Assembly: GCA_041676005.1 (NCBI GenBank)
Contig: JBAYST010000015.1
Span: 1-20,942, forward strand
DNA: 20,942 bases
From: JBAYST01 sp041676005
GTDB taxonomy: Bacteria; Bacillota_I; Bacilli_A; RFN20; CAG-826
Direction: 5' to 3'
Shown: piece after piece, positions 13,932 to 20,942 of the stretch
How the letters are laid out: each line of letters opens with the position of its first letter
Position numbering within the stretch: position 1 is the stretch's first letter
The notes under the pieces: generated by a model
The model's input: the letters and a program-made list of their open reading frames with translations, nothing else
What the model was told of the DNA's origin: nothing
The model's database searches: none
Position numbers and translations under genes: made by a program

Positions 13932-14900
13932 ATGATTAAATTACCTGATCCATTTGAAAAATTTGATATTAAGGCAGCCGATTTTGATGGGACTGAAAAT
14001 TACGGACGTTTCATCATCGAGCCTTTAGAAAGAGGTTTTGGACTAACAGTCGGAAACGCTCTTCGCCGTGTCCTTCTTTCTTCTTTACCGGGGGCTAGTG
14101 TCTATGCGGTAGAAGTCGAAGGGGCACGTCATGAATTCTCTGCCCTACCAGGCGTTGAAGAAGACGTGACAATGATTATCTTAAATTTAAAAGATTTGGT
14201 TCTTAAGATTGATGATGTCGGAAATGAAAATAAACGTCTTGAAATCGATGTTAAAGGCCCAGCGGTTGTCACTGGAAAAGATATCAAAGTCACGACCGGA
14301 GTCTCGGTTGTCAATCCAGACTTAGTCATCGCTCACGTCGTTGAAGGCGGACGTCTTCACATGGTCCTCCACACCCGAAATGGTCGTGGTTATGTCACCA
14401 GTGAAACGAACAAGATTTTACATCCGAGACTCGAAGTAGGAGTTATTGCAACCGATAGCAACTATTCACCTGTCACCAGTGCGAGTTATAAAGTTGAACC
14501 CGCTCGTGTTGGACACGATTCACAATTTGATAAATTAATTTTAGAAGTTCAGACCAATGGTTCAACGACTCCACAAAGTGCAGTCGCTTTAGCAGCAAAA
14601 ATCTTAGTCGATCATTTCGGTAAATATCTTGATTTAGAAGCAAGAACTCGTGATATCAACATTGAAAAAGAAGTTGTCATAAGAGAAGAAAATAAATACG
14701 AGAATATTTTAATCGAAGAATTAGATCTTTCAGTGCGAAGTTATAACTGTTTAAAACGCTTTGGAATTCAAACCGTTTTGGAATTGACCGAAAGCACTGA
14801 AGACCAAATGATCAAGGTCAAAAACCTTGGTAAAAAATCACTCAAAGAAATTAAAGAAAAACTTGCTGCAATTGGTTTATCTTTTCGAAGTTTTGAGTAA
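13932..14900 (+). CDS. rpoA: RNA polymerase alpha subunit
   Basis: Alpha dimerises to scaffold assembly of RNA polymerase, and its C-terminal domain binds UP elements and activators. The 322-residue product has the N-terminal assembly domain (YGRFIIEPLERGFGLTVGNALRRVLLSSLPG, residues 24-54; EFSALPGVEEDV) and the C-terminal domain (about 257-322) with LDLSVRSYNCLKRFGIQTVLEL and LGKKSLKEIKEKLAAIGL, including the helix-hairpin-helix. The gene order rpsM-rpsK-rpoA-rplQ without rpsD is typical of Bacillota. AAAGGAGA precedes the ATG. Confidence 0.98.
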   Translation: MIKLPDPFEKFDIKAADFDGTENYGRFIIEPLERGFGLTVGNALRRVLLSSLPGASVYAVEVEGARHEFSALPGVEEDVTMIILNLKDLVLKIDDVGNENKRLEIDVKGPAVVTGKDIKVTTGVSVVNPDLVIAHVVEGGRLHMVLHTRNGRGYVTSETNKILHPRLEVGVIATDSNYSPVTSASYKVEPARVGHDSQFDKLILEVQTNGSTTPQSAVALAAKILVDHFGKYLDLEARTRDINIEKEVVIREENKYENILIEELDLSVRSYNCLKRFGIQTVLELTESTEDQMIKVKNLGKKSLKEIKEKLAAIGLSFRSFE

Positions 14901-14912
14901 GGAGGAGAGAAA

Positions 14913-15320
14913 ATGCCAGCACAAGGAAGAAAAAATGTCCACGGTAAAGCCGGAGTACGTTTTAAAGCAGCTTACACGAAAAGTAAACGCGAAAACATGC
15001 TTCGCAACGTCGTATCAGAACTCATCGTTCACGAACACGTTACCGTCACTAGTGGCGTCGTCAAAGAATTAGTTTCGCTTGCCGACTCTTTGATTACTTT
15101 TACCAAAAAAGAAGATCAAGCTTCAGGAAAGCGTTTAGCCGCTAGAACAGTCCGTAAAATTTATGTTGATAGTGATAAAAAAGTCACCGCTCTTGATAAA
15201 TTGTTTAATGAATTAGGACCAAGATTTGTCGGTCGCAATGGTGGTTATGTCACCGTTCACAAACTTGAAAATCGCCGAGGAGATAATGCAGCTAAAGTCT
15301 TAGTTGCGTGGGTGAAATAA
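14913..15320 (+). CDS. rplQ: 50S ribosomal protein L17
   Basis: L17 is near the bottom of the large subunit next to the exit tunnel. The 135-residue product shows MLRNVVSELIVHEHVTVTSGVVKEL, a middle block KRLAARTVRKIY, and the C-terminal GPRFVGRNGGYVTVHKLENRRGDNAAKVLVAWV, which fit the family. Its N-terminus (MPAQGRKNVHGKAGVRFKAA) departs from the usual NRKLGRTSAHRKA form and is a little longer. AAGGAGG lies at the rpoA stop. It is the last gene before the terminator. Confidence 0.94.
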   Translation: MPAQGRKNVHGKAGVRFKAAYTKSKRENMLRNVVSELIVHEHVTVTSGVVKELVSLADSLITFTKKEDQASGKRLAARTVRKIYVDSDKKVTALDKLFNELGPRFVGRNGGYVTVHKLENRRGDNAAKVLVAWVK

Positions 15321-15341
15321 GTTAGATTCAACAAAAAATTA

Positions 15342-15368
15342 GCCTCTTTTAATTAAGAGGCTTTTTTC
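15342..15368 (+). terminator. Intrinsic terminator of the ribosomal protein operon
   Basis: An 8-bp perfect stem AGCCTCTT (15342-15349) and AAGAGGCT (15356-15363), a 6-nt loop and a run of T ending at 15368 form a standard rho-independent terminator 21 nt after rplQ. Confidence 0.92.
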
Positions 15369-15431
15369 ATTTATATTAGACTTTCGCACGGTTTTTATTT
15401 TCATTTGCAATGTTAATTTATTTTATAAATA

Positions 15432-15481
15432 AAGGATGAAAAGATAAAAATTCTAAACTCATTGCCGAAATAGTCATCCTT
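15432..15481 (+). repeat. 8-nt inverted repeat flanking the hydrogenase -35 box
   Basis: AAGGATGA (15432-15439) is the exact reverse complement of TCATCCTT (15474-15481). The arms are centred 42 bp apart, about four helical turns. The second arm lies between the -35 and -10 boxes of the hydrogenase promoter. It may be a looping operator pair, or chance in a short intergenic region. Confidence 0.3.
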
Positions 15482-15490
15482 CTTTATAAT
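15462..15490 (+). promoter_or_regulatory. Promoter of the hydrogenase operon
   Basis: TTGCCG (15462-15467) and a consensus TATAAT (15485-15490) are 17 bp apart, predicting a start near 15497. This puts the ATG at 15493 upstream of the transcript and so favours 15532 as the start of the first gene. The region 15369-15461 before it is A/T-rich and holds no gene. Confidence 0.75.
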
Positions 15491-15500
15491 GTATGTGTTA

Positions 15501-15517
15501 TTATTACAAAGTAATAA
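15501..15517 (+). promoter_or_regulatory. Operator-like palindrome in the hydrogenase leader
   Basis: TTATTAC-AAA-GTAATAA is a perfect 7-3-7 palindrome located about +5 to +21 from the predicted start and just before the binding site GGAGGT (15523-15528). The position fits a repressor operator. It does not match the Fnr, Rex or PerR consensus sequences I know. As RNA it could form an A/U-rich hairpin next to the ribosome binding site. Confidence 0.5.
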
Positions 15518-15531
15518 AATTTGGAGGTATT

Positions 15532-16023
15532 ATGGCACATCTACAAGAGCATGCACAAAAACAAATCAAAGGAATTGTCGATCAATTTAAAAACGAAGAA
15601 ACTCCTCTTATGATGATTCTTGAAGCGATTCAAAATGAATATGGTTATATTCCCCTTGAAGTTCAAGAATACGTTTCTGAATTACTCAACATTCCAGTTG
15701 CAGATATTTATGGAGTTGTTACTTTCTACTCCTTATTTTCTTTGACTCCAAAAGGAAAATACATAATTGGAGTTTGTTTAGGAACAGCCTGCTACGTTAA
15801 AGGCGCTCAACAAATAATGGATAAATTCAGTGAGATTTTAAAAATTAAACCAGGTGAAACGACTGCCGATGGACTTTTCACTTTGGATGCGCTCCGGTGT
15901 ATTGGAGCTTGTGGAATCGCGCCTGCAATTACGATTAATGGGAAAGTCTATCCGAAGGTTGCGGTCACCAAAATACAAGCGATTGTCAACGAATATCTAG
16001 CCAAAGAAAAGGAGAACGCTTAA
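15532..16023 (+). CDS. hydC: [FeFe] hydrogenase subunit HydC (NuoE-like [2Fe-2S] protein)
   Basis: This is the 24-kDa-type, thioredoxin-fold [2Fe-2S] subunit of a multimeric NAD(P)-linked hydrogenase, related to NuoE of complex I. The 163 residues match HydC length in known enzymes. The four cluster cysteines are C82-x4-C87 and C123-x3-C127, within GVCLGTACYVKGA and LRCIGACGIAPA. The N-terminal helical domain with EAIQNEYGYIP and DIYGVVTFYSLF is typical. The frame is open from 15493, but the binding site GGAGGT (15523-15528) and the promoter position support ATG 15532. It is cotranscribed with hydB, which begins directly after its stop. It probably passes electrons between the HydB flavin site and the other clusters. 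Confidence 0.93.
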   Translation: MAHLQEHAQKQIKGIVDQFKNEETPLMMILEAIQNEYGYIPLEVQEYVSELLNIPVADIYGVVTFYSLFSLTPKGKYIIGVCLGTACYVKGAQQIMDKFSEILKIKPGETTADGLFTLDALRCIGACGIAPAITINGKVYPKVAVTKIQAIVNEYLAKEKENA

Positions 16024-17898
16024 ATGAACAAAATAATTAAAACTGAAGCTGAATTAAAAAATAAAATTCAAGCGTGTGAAGAACGTCTTGATAAAAAATT
16101 TAGTGGCGAAGATGGAAAACGTCATCTAGTCGTCTGTGGAGGCACTGGATGTTTGTCAAGTGATTCTGCCCTGATCATTTCAACTTTAGAAGATTTGATT
16201 AAGCAATATGGACTTGAAGATAAAGTAACGGTGAATACGGTTGGATGTTTTGGATTTTGCTCGCAAGGGCCATTTGTCAAAGTTTATCCTGAAGACCGTC
16301 TTTATCGAATGGTGAAAGTCAAAGATTGCGAACGTGTGATCAAAGAAGATATCATCGATGGAAAAGTCATTACTGATTTACTTTTTATCGAACCGAGTAC
16401 TAAAGAAAAAATTGAAAAACAAGATGATATTAATTTTTATAAAAAACAATTGCGAATCGCTTTATACGGTTGTTCGGAAATTAACCCAGAAAACATTGAA
16501 GAAGCACTTGGTTTTGATGCGTTTAAAGGTTTTATTAAAGCTTTGAGTATGACCCAACAACAAGTGATTGATGAAGTCTTAACTTCTGGACTTCGAGGTC
16601 GTGGAGGCGCTGGTTTCCCAACCGGGCGCAAATGGCAATTTGCTCTTGATCAACACTCTGAAGAAAAATATGTAATTTGTAATGGAGATGAAGGAGATCC
16701 AGGAGCATTCATGGATCGTTCAATTTTAGAAGGTAATCCGGTCTCCGTCATTGAAGGCATGATGATTGCCGGTTATGCAATTGGTGCCCAAAACGGATAT
16801 TTCTATGTTCGGGCCGAATATCCAGTCGCTGTTAAAAGACTACAAAAAGCAATTCATGATTTAGAAGAAATTGGTTTATTAGGAGATAATATTCTTGGAA
16901 GTGGATTTTCGTTTAGATGTCATATAAGACTCGGCGCTGGCGCTTTTGTCTGTGGAGAAGAAACCGCTTTATTAAATTCGATCGAAGGAAAACGCGGAAT
17001 GCCGCGTCCTCGTCCTCCGTTTCCAGCAATTAAAGGATTGTGGGGTAAACCGACAATTATCAATAACGTCGAAACCCTTGCAGATATTCCATATATTTTT
17101 AGAGTCGGTGGAGCTGAATTCAGCAAAATCGGAACTGAAAAAAGTAAAGGGACAAAAGTATTTGCTCTTGGCGGAAAAATAAATAATGTCGGTTTGGTCG
17201 AAATTCCAATGGGAATCACTCTCCGTGAACTCATTTACGATATCGGAGGTGGAATTCCAGGCGGAAAGAAATTTAAGGCAATCCAAACCGGGGGTCCATC
17301 CGGAGGATGCTTAACTGAAAAAGATCTCGATGTTCCAATTGATTACGATTCATTGGTCGCTCGTGGATCAATGATGGGTTCTGGTGGTGCGATTGTGATG
17401 GACGAAGACAATTGTATGGTCGATGTCGCTAAATTTTACATGGATTTCATTTGTGATGAATCATGTGGGAAATGCACACCGTGTCGTGTTGGGACTAAAA
17501 GAATGCTCGAAATTTTGACTAAAATTTGTGATGGAAAAGGAACTTTAAAAGATCTCGATGATTTAAAAGAACTCGCCATTGTGACCAAAGAAGGTTCACT
17601 TTGTGCATTAGGACAAACCGCCGCTAATCCAATCATTTCGACAATGAATGCTTTTAAAGAAGAATATGAAGCACATGTTATCGATCGGAAATGTCCAGCT
17701 CATGTCTGTAAATCGATGATGCAATACGTCATCATTCCAGAAAAATGTAAAAAATGTGGAATTTGTGCGAGAAATTGTCCAGTCGATGCGATCAGTGGTG
17801 AAATCGGCAAGACCGTTTTTCTCATCGATCAAGAAAAATGTATTAAATGCGGTGTCTGTTTTACTGTTTGTCCGTTTAAATCAATTGAAAAGAAATAG
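16024..17898 (+). CDS. hydB: [FeFe] hydrogenase subunit HydB (NuoF-like flavoprotein, NAD(P)(H)-binding)
   Basis: This is the FMN subunit where NAD(P)(H) reacts, and the presumed bifurcation site in HydABC enzymes. Domains in order: an N-terminal [2Fe-2S] thioredoxin-like ferredoxin (C38, C43, C75, C79); the 51-kDa NuoF domain with RGRGGAGFPTGRKW, CNGDEGDPGAFMDRSILEGNP, GAGAFVCGEETALLNSIEGKRG and KPTIINNVETLA; an SLBB region; a [4Fe-4S] site (C481, C484, C487, C527); and a C-terminal 2x[4Fe-4S] ferredoxin (C575-C585 and C606-C616 CxxCxxCxxxC motifs). At 624 residues it fits the fused HydB of Thermotoga-type enzymes, not the split HndB/HndC. AAGGAG precedes the ATG. Confidence 0.95.
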   Translation: MNKIIKTEAELKNKIQACEERLDKKFSGEDGKRHLVVCGGTGCLSSDSALIISTLEDLIKQYGLEDKVTVNTVGCFGFCSQGPFVKVYPEDRLYRMVKVKDCERVIKEDIIDGKVITDLLFIEPSTKEKIEKQDDINFYKKQLRIALYGCSEINPENIEEALGFDAFKGFIKALSMTQQQVIDEVLTSGLRGRGGAGFPTGRKWQFALDQHSEEKYVICNGDEGDPGAFMDRSILEGNPVSVIEGMMIAGYAIGAQNGYFYVRAEYPVAVKRLQKAIHDLEEIGLLGDNILGSGFSFRCHIRLGAGAFVCGEETALLNSIEGKRGMPRPRPPFPAIKGLWGKPTIINNVETLADIPYIFRVGGAEFSKIGTEKSKGTKVFALGGKINNVGLVEIPMGITLRELIYDIGGGIPGGKKFKAIQTGGPSGGCLTEKDLDVPIDYDSLVARGSMMGSGGAIVMDEDNCMVDVAKFYMDFICDESCGKCTPCRVGTKRMLEILTKICDGKGTLKDLDDLKELAIVTKEGSLCALGQTAANPIISTMNAFKEEYEAHVIDRKCPAHVCKSMMQYVIIPEKCKKCGICARNCPVDAISGEIGKTVFLIDQEKCIKCGVCFTVCPFKSIEKK

Positions 17899-17910
17899 AG
17901 GTGGCGAATT

Positions 17911-19689
17911 ATGGGATTAATTAATATTAAAATTGAAGGAAAACCTTATCAAGTCGAAGAAGGTTTGACTATTTTAGAAGCAGCGAGAAAATGTGGCTAT
18001 AACATTCCATCTTTATGTGCTTACAAAGATGGCCTATGCTCCGTAGCTAGTTGTCGTGTTTGTTTGGTTGAAGTAGTTGGTGCTAGAGGATTAGTCGCCT
18101 CTTGTGCTTATCCGGTAAACGAAGGAATTGAAATCATCATTTCTTCACAAAAAGCGACCGAAGCGCGACGCGCTAGTGTCGAACTCATTTTGAGTAATCA
18201 CCAAAAGAATTGTTTACAATGTGACAAAAATGGAAATTGTGAACTTCTGGAAGTTTCTAAAATTGTCGGAGCTAGAGATGGAAAATTTATTGGTTCAATG
18301 ACTCCGGCGACCGTTGATCATCTCACACCGAGTATTACTCGTAATACTGCAAAATGTATCCTCTGCGGACGATGTATTGAAGTGTGTAAGGATGCGCAAG
18401 GAATTGGAATTCTCGGTTTTGAAAAACGTGGTTTTAAAACCATCGTTGCACCAGCCGAAAATCGTTCTTTTTCTCAATCGCCATGTATCCAATGCGGACA
18501 ATGTGTATTAGTTTGCCCGACTGGAGCGTTGATGGAAAAAAGCGAAATCGCTAATGTCGACCGAGCGATGAAAGAAGGAAAAAAAGTCATCGTTCAAACC
18601 GCCCCATCCGTTCGAGCGGCGATCGCTGAAGAGTTCGGAGAAAAAGTCGGAACTCCAGGAACTGGAAAAATGGTTGCTGCTTTGCATAGACTTGGATTTT
18701 ACCGCGTTTTTGACGTCAATTTCGGCGCGGATTTGACGATCATGGAAGAAGCACAAGAACTTTTACATCGAATAAAAAATAATGGAGTTTTACCGCAAAT
18801 TACTTCTTGTTCACCTGGTTGGATCAATTACATGGAATATTTTTATCCTGAGATTGCAGACCACGTTTCATCATGTAAATCCCCACATCAAATGCAAGGT
18901 GCTATTACTAAGAGTTATTATGCTCAAAAACACGGACTCGATCCAAAAGATATTTATTTAGTGAGTGTCATGCCTTGTACAGCCAAAAAATATGAGAAGG
19001 AAAGAGACGGCCAAAACGCTGTTGAAAATTTACCTGATGTCGACGCGGTCATCACGACACGTGAATTGGCCCGGATGATCAAACGAGCAGGAATTAACTG
19101 GCAAAGACTTCCCGAAGAAGATTTCGACCAAGATTTGCTCGGTGAATATTCTGGTGCTGGTGTTTTATTCGGTGTGACTGGTGGCGTTATGGAAGCGGCT
19201 TTAAGAACCGCCTACAAAGCTCTTACAGGCAAAGAACATGAATTGATCAAGTTCGATGCGATTCGTGGTTTAGACGGCGTCAGAGAAGCTGATATCAACA
19301 TCGATGGTAAAGTGATCAAAGTCGCTGTCGCTAACGGAATGAGAAATGCTCGTGTTCTTCTTGAACAAATCAAAAATGGTAAATCTCCATATACGTTTAT
19401 TGAAATCATGGGCTGCCCAGGTGGATGTATCAATGGTGGAGGACAACCATATATCAAACCGCTGTTCCTTCCTAATGAAGATGATGATATTTTGGAAACC
19501 TATCAAAGAAAAAGAGCTTCTGTGCTTTACCGCGAAGATGAAAAACAACTAGTGCGGCAATCTCACAATAACCCGGATATCATTCGTTTATATAAGGATT
19601 TCCTTGGCGAACCCGGTGGTGAAAAAAGTGAAGAATTACTCCACACCTATTACAACCGTTCTCGTGAACGTTATCCGAACAAGAAATAA
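17911..19689 (+). CDS. hydA: [FeFe] hydrogenase catalytic subunit HydA
   Basis: This subunit makes or oxidises H2 at the H-cluster. Domains in order: [2Fe-2S] plant-type ferredoxin (C36, C48, C51, C65); His-Cys [4Fe-4S] site (H97, C101, C104, C110); two [4Fe-4S] clusters (C149-C159 and C192-C202); and the H-cluster domain with TSCSPGW (298-304), MPCTAKKYE (354-362) and EIMGCPGGCINGGGQP (498-513). A small-subunit-like C-terminus (KRASVLYREDE... to 592) follows. There is no extra C-terminal [2Fe-2S] domain as in Thermotoga maritima HydA. The first motif has Ser301 where the classic TSCCPxW has the second Cys. In bifurcating HydABC enzymes it makes H2 from NADH plus reduced ferredoxin. AGAGGTGG precedes the ATG. 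Confidence 0.95.
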   Translation: MGLINIKIEGKPYQVEEGLTILEAARKCGYNIPSLCAYKDGLCSVASCRVCLVEVVGARGLVASCAYPVNEGIEIIISSQKATEARRASVELILSNHQKNCLQCDKNGNCELLEVSKIVGARDGKFIGSMTPATVDHLTPSITRNTAKCILCGRCIEVCKDAQGIGILGFEKRGFKTIVAPAENRSFSQSPCIQCGQCVLVCPTGALMEKSEIANVDRAMKEGKKVIVQTAPSVRAAIAEEFGEKVGTPGTGKMVAALHRLGFYRVFDVNFGADLTIMEEAQELLHRIKNNGVLPQITSCSPGWINYMEYFYPEIADHVSSCKSPHQMQGAITKSYYAQKHGLDPKDIYLVSVMPCTAKKYEKERDGQNAVENLPDVDAVITTRELARMIKRAGINWQRLPEEDFDQDLLGEYSGAGVLFGVTGGVMEAALRTAYKALTGKEHELIKFDAIRGLDGVREADINIDGKVIKVAVANGMRNARVLLEQIKNGKSPYTFIEIMGCPGGCINGGGQPYIKPLFLPNEDDDILETYQRKRASVLYREDEKQLVRQSHNNPDIIRLYKDFLGEPGGEKSEELLHTYYNRSRERYPNKK

Positions 19690-19703
19690 GACAAAAATCT
19701 TTT

Positions 19704-19729
19704 AAAAAGAGGCGTGTGCCTCTTTTTTT
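19704..19729 (+). terminator. Intrinsic terminator of the hydrogenase operon
   Basis: AAAAAGAGGC (19704-19713), loop GTGT and GCCTCTTTTT (19718-19727), continuing to a 7-T run (19723-19729), form a rho-independent terminator 14 nt after hydA. The A tract in front may make it active in both directions. Confidence 0.9.
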
Positions 19730-19749
19730 AATGCTTTTAAGTAATTATT

Positions 19750-19758
19750 TGATATACT
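19750..19758 (+). promoter_or_regulatory. Possible extended -10 promoter of cysS
   Basis: TGATATACT contains an extended -10 (TGN before TATACT). No convincing -35 box lies 17 bp upstream. A start near 19765 would leave a leader of only about 12 nt, with the binding site AGGAA (19766-19770) at its beginning. The promoter is therefore a weak call. Confidence 0.35.
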
Positions 19759-19776
19759 TTTCTATAGGAATAGAAA

Positions 19777-20942
19777 ATGGAAATTAAATTTTATAATTCA
19801 TTGACAAAGAAAATCGAACGATTTGTTCCGCTCCGCCCAAACAAAGTTTCGATGTATGTTTGTGGCCCGACTGTTTACAATTACCCGCATATTGGAAATA
19901 TGCGTCCTGTAGTCGTTTTCGATACGCTCAGACGTTTTTTTGAATACGTTGGATATGAGGTCACTTATGTTTCTAACTTCACCGATGTCGATGATAAAAT
20001 CATTCAAAAAGCGATGGACGAACATAAAAGTGAAAAAGAAATCACTGAATTTTTTATTGCGCAATTTGAAGAAAGTGTTCATCGTTTAGGATCAAGAGAT
20101 CCGAATCTCACCCCTAAGGTCACCGAATATATTCCGCAAATCGTTGCCTATGTCGAAAATCTAGTGAAAAAAGACGCCGCATATGTAAAAAACGGAAACG
20201 TTTATTTTAGAGTTAATAAAATTGCAGATTACGGACAGTTAAGTGGTATTTCCGTCGACGATTTGTTAAGTGGAGCAAGAGTTGAATTAAACGATGAAAA
20301 AGAATCTCCACTCGATTTCGCTTTATGGAAAAAAGCCAAAGATGGACTCAGTTGGGATTCTCCATGGGGAAAAGGTCGTCCGGGTTGGCATACTGAATGT
20401 TGTGTCATGGTCGATACGATTTTCCCACCAGATGGTAAAATTGACATTCACGGTGGTGGATATGATTTAAAATTCCCTCATCACGAAAATGAAATCGCAC
20501 AATCAGAAGCCCAGCATCACAATAAAATTGCAAATTTCTGGCTTCATAATAATTTTATTAACATCAATGATGAAAAAATGTCTAAATCCATCGGTAATGT
20601 GATTTATGCAAAAGATTTAATTGAAGAAATCGGAGGCAATGTCGTGAGAATGGTCATCTTATCGACTCATTATCGTGCACCGGTCAATTTTACAAAGGAG
20701 ACGATTGAATCTGCCCAAAAAGAAATTCAAAAATTAGAAAATGTCTATCGTCAGATTACCCTTGTCTTACAAATGAACAATGTAGAAATACCTCTTTCAG
20801 AGAAAGCTCAAAATATGGAAAAGTTTTTAACTGCTTTAGGAGATGACCTCAATATTTCTAATGCATTGATGGAACTTTTTGAAATCGTCAAAAAAGCAAA
20901 TCAAATTTTAAGAGAAAAAGAATTAGAAATTGAGAAATTAAA
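19777..20942 (+). CDS. cysS: Cysteinyl-tRNA synthetase, 5' part (cut by window end)
   Basis: The frame is open from ATG 19777 to the window end (388 complete codons), so the C-terminus is missing. It charges tRNA-Cys with cysteine. The class I signatures are present: PHIGNMRP (HIGN, residues 38-41) and KMSKS (267-271). Zinc ligands expected in this family are C29, C208 (in WHTECC), H235 and E239 (in FPHHENE). SNFTDVDDKII is also diagnostic. AGGAA (19766-19770) lies 6 nt before the ATG. No T-box leader fits in the short space upstream. The N-terminal catalytic domain and the start of the helical anticodon region are visible. Confidence 0.96.
   Translation, partial: MEIKFYNSLTKKIERFVPLRPNKVSMYVCGPTVYNYPHIGNMRPVVVFDTLRRFFEYVGYEVTYVSNFTDVDDKIIQKAMDEHKSEKEITEFFIAQFEESVHRLGSRDPNLTPKVTEYIPQIVAYVENLVKKDAAYVKNGNVYFRVNKIADYGQLSGISVDDLLSGARVELNDEKESPLDFALWKKAKDGLSWDSPWGKGRPGWHTECCVMVDTIFPPDGKIDIHGGGYDLKFPHHENEIAQSEAQHHNKIANFWLHNNFININDEKMSKSIGNVIYAKDLIEEIGGNVVRMVILSTHYRAPVNFTKETIESAQKEIQKLENVYRQITLVLQMNNVEIPLSEKAQNMEKFLTALGDDLNISNALMELFEIVKKANQILREKELEIEKL

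Noticed and set aside
15493..15531. Longer HydC start at ATG 15493
   Set aside because: It lies at or before the predicted transcription start and lacks a binding site; GGAGGT precedes ATG 15532.
19690..19776. T-box leader for cysS
   Set aside because: The space holds only the hydA terminator and about 45 nt more; no T-box sequence or specifier stem can fit.
1..20942. Search for CRISPR arrays, insertion sequences, tRNA or rRNA genes, and toxin or defence genes
   Set aside because: Nothing found: no direct repeats with spacers, transposase or terminal repeats, and no tRNA-like or rRNA stretches; nearly all bases belong to known housekeeping or hydrogenase genes.

Overview
This window looks like a chromosomal segment from a low-to-moderate GC (about 40% by eye) member of the Bacillota, probably a Mollicutes-related lineage (Izemoplasma/RF39/Acholeplasma-like). 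Three things suggest this. The S10-spc-alpha ribosomal protein supercluster is in Gram-positive order with strong AGGAGG ribosome binding sites and only ATG starts. The L30 gene (rpmD), normally between rpsE and rplO, is missing, as it is in many Mollicutes. TGA is used as a stop (end of rplP) and conserved tryptophans are TGG, so the code is the standard one, not that of Mycoplasma. The placement is inference. All genes are on the + strand.

Region 1 (1-15368) is one long transcription unit. A consensus promoter (TTGACA-18-TATATT) drives a GC-rich, foldable leader and then rpsJ-rplC-rplD-rplW-rplB-rpsS-rplV-rpsC-rplP-rpmC-rpsQ (S10), rplN-rplX-rplE-rpsN-rpsH-rplF-rplR-rpsE-rplO-secY (spc), adk-map-infA-rpmJ-rpsM-rpsK-rpoA-rplQ (alpha), ending at a clear intrinsic terminator. 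Gene gaps are 1-35 nt, with short overlaps at rplP/rpmC, secY/adk and map/infA. The products build both ribosomal subunits and add the SecY translocon, adenylate kinase, methionine aminopeptidase, IF-1 and the RNA polymerase alpha subunit. Several ribosomal proteins carry unusual low-complexity appendages: basic Lys/Ala/Pro-rich N-termini on L23, L22 and L5 (the last with a 90-bp tandem duplication), an Arg/Gly/Pro-rich N-terminus on S5, and acidic C-terminal tails on S17 and L3.

Region 2 (15369-19729) is a separate operon with its own promoter (TTGCCG-17-TATAAT), a 17-bp operator-like palindrome just after the predicted start site, three genes and an intrinsic terminator. The genes encode a HydC (NuoE-like), HydB (NuoF-like with fused ferredoxin domains) and HydA ([FeFe] hydrogenase catalytic subunit) set. 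This is the trimeric NAD(P)(H)-linked, probably electron-bifurcating hydrogenase of fermentative anaerobes, which would make H2 from NADH plus reduced ferredoxin. No hydE, hydF or hydG maturase gene is in the window.

Region 3 (19730-20942) is the 5' part of cysS (cysteinyl-tRNA synthetase), cut by the window end.

Most of the window is conserved housekeeping sequence. I do not see a convincing wholly new system. The parts worth a second look are the ribosomal protein tails, the S10 leader, the hydrogenase operon's palindrome, and the altered H-cluster motif in HydA.
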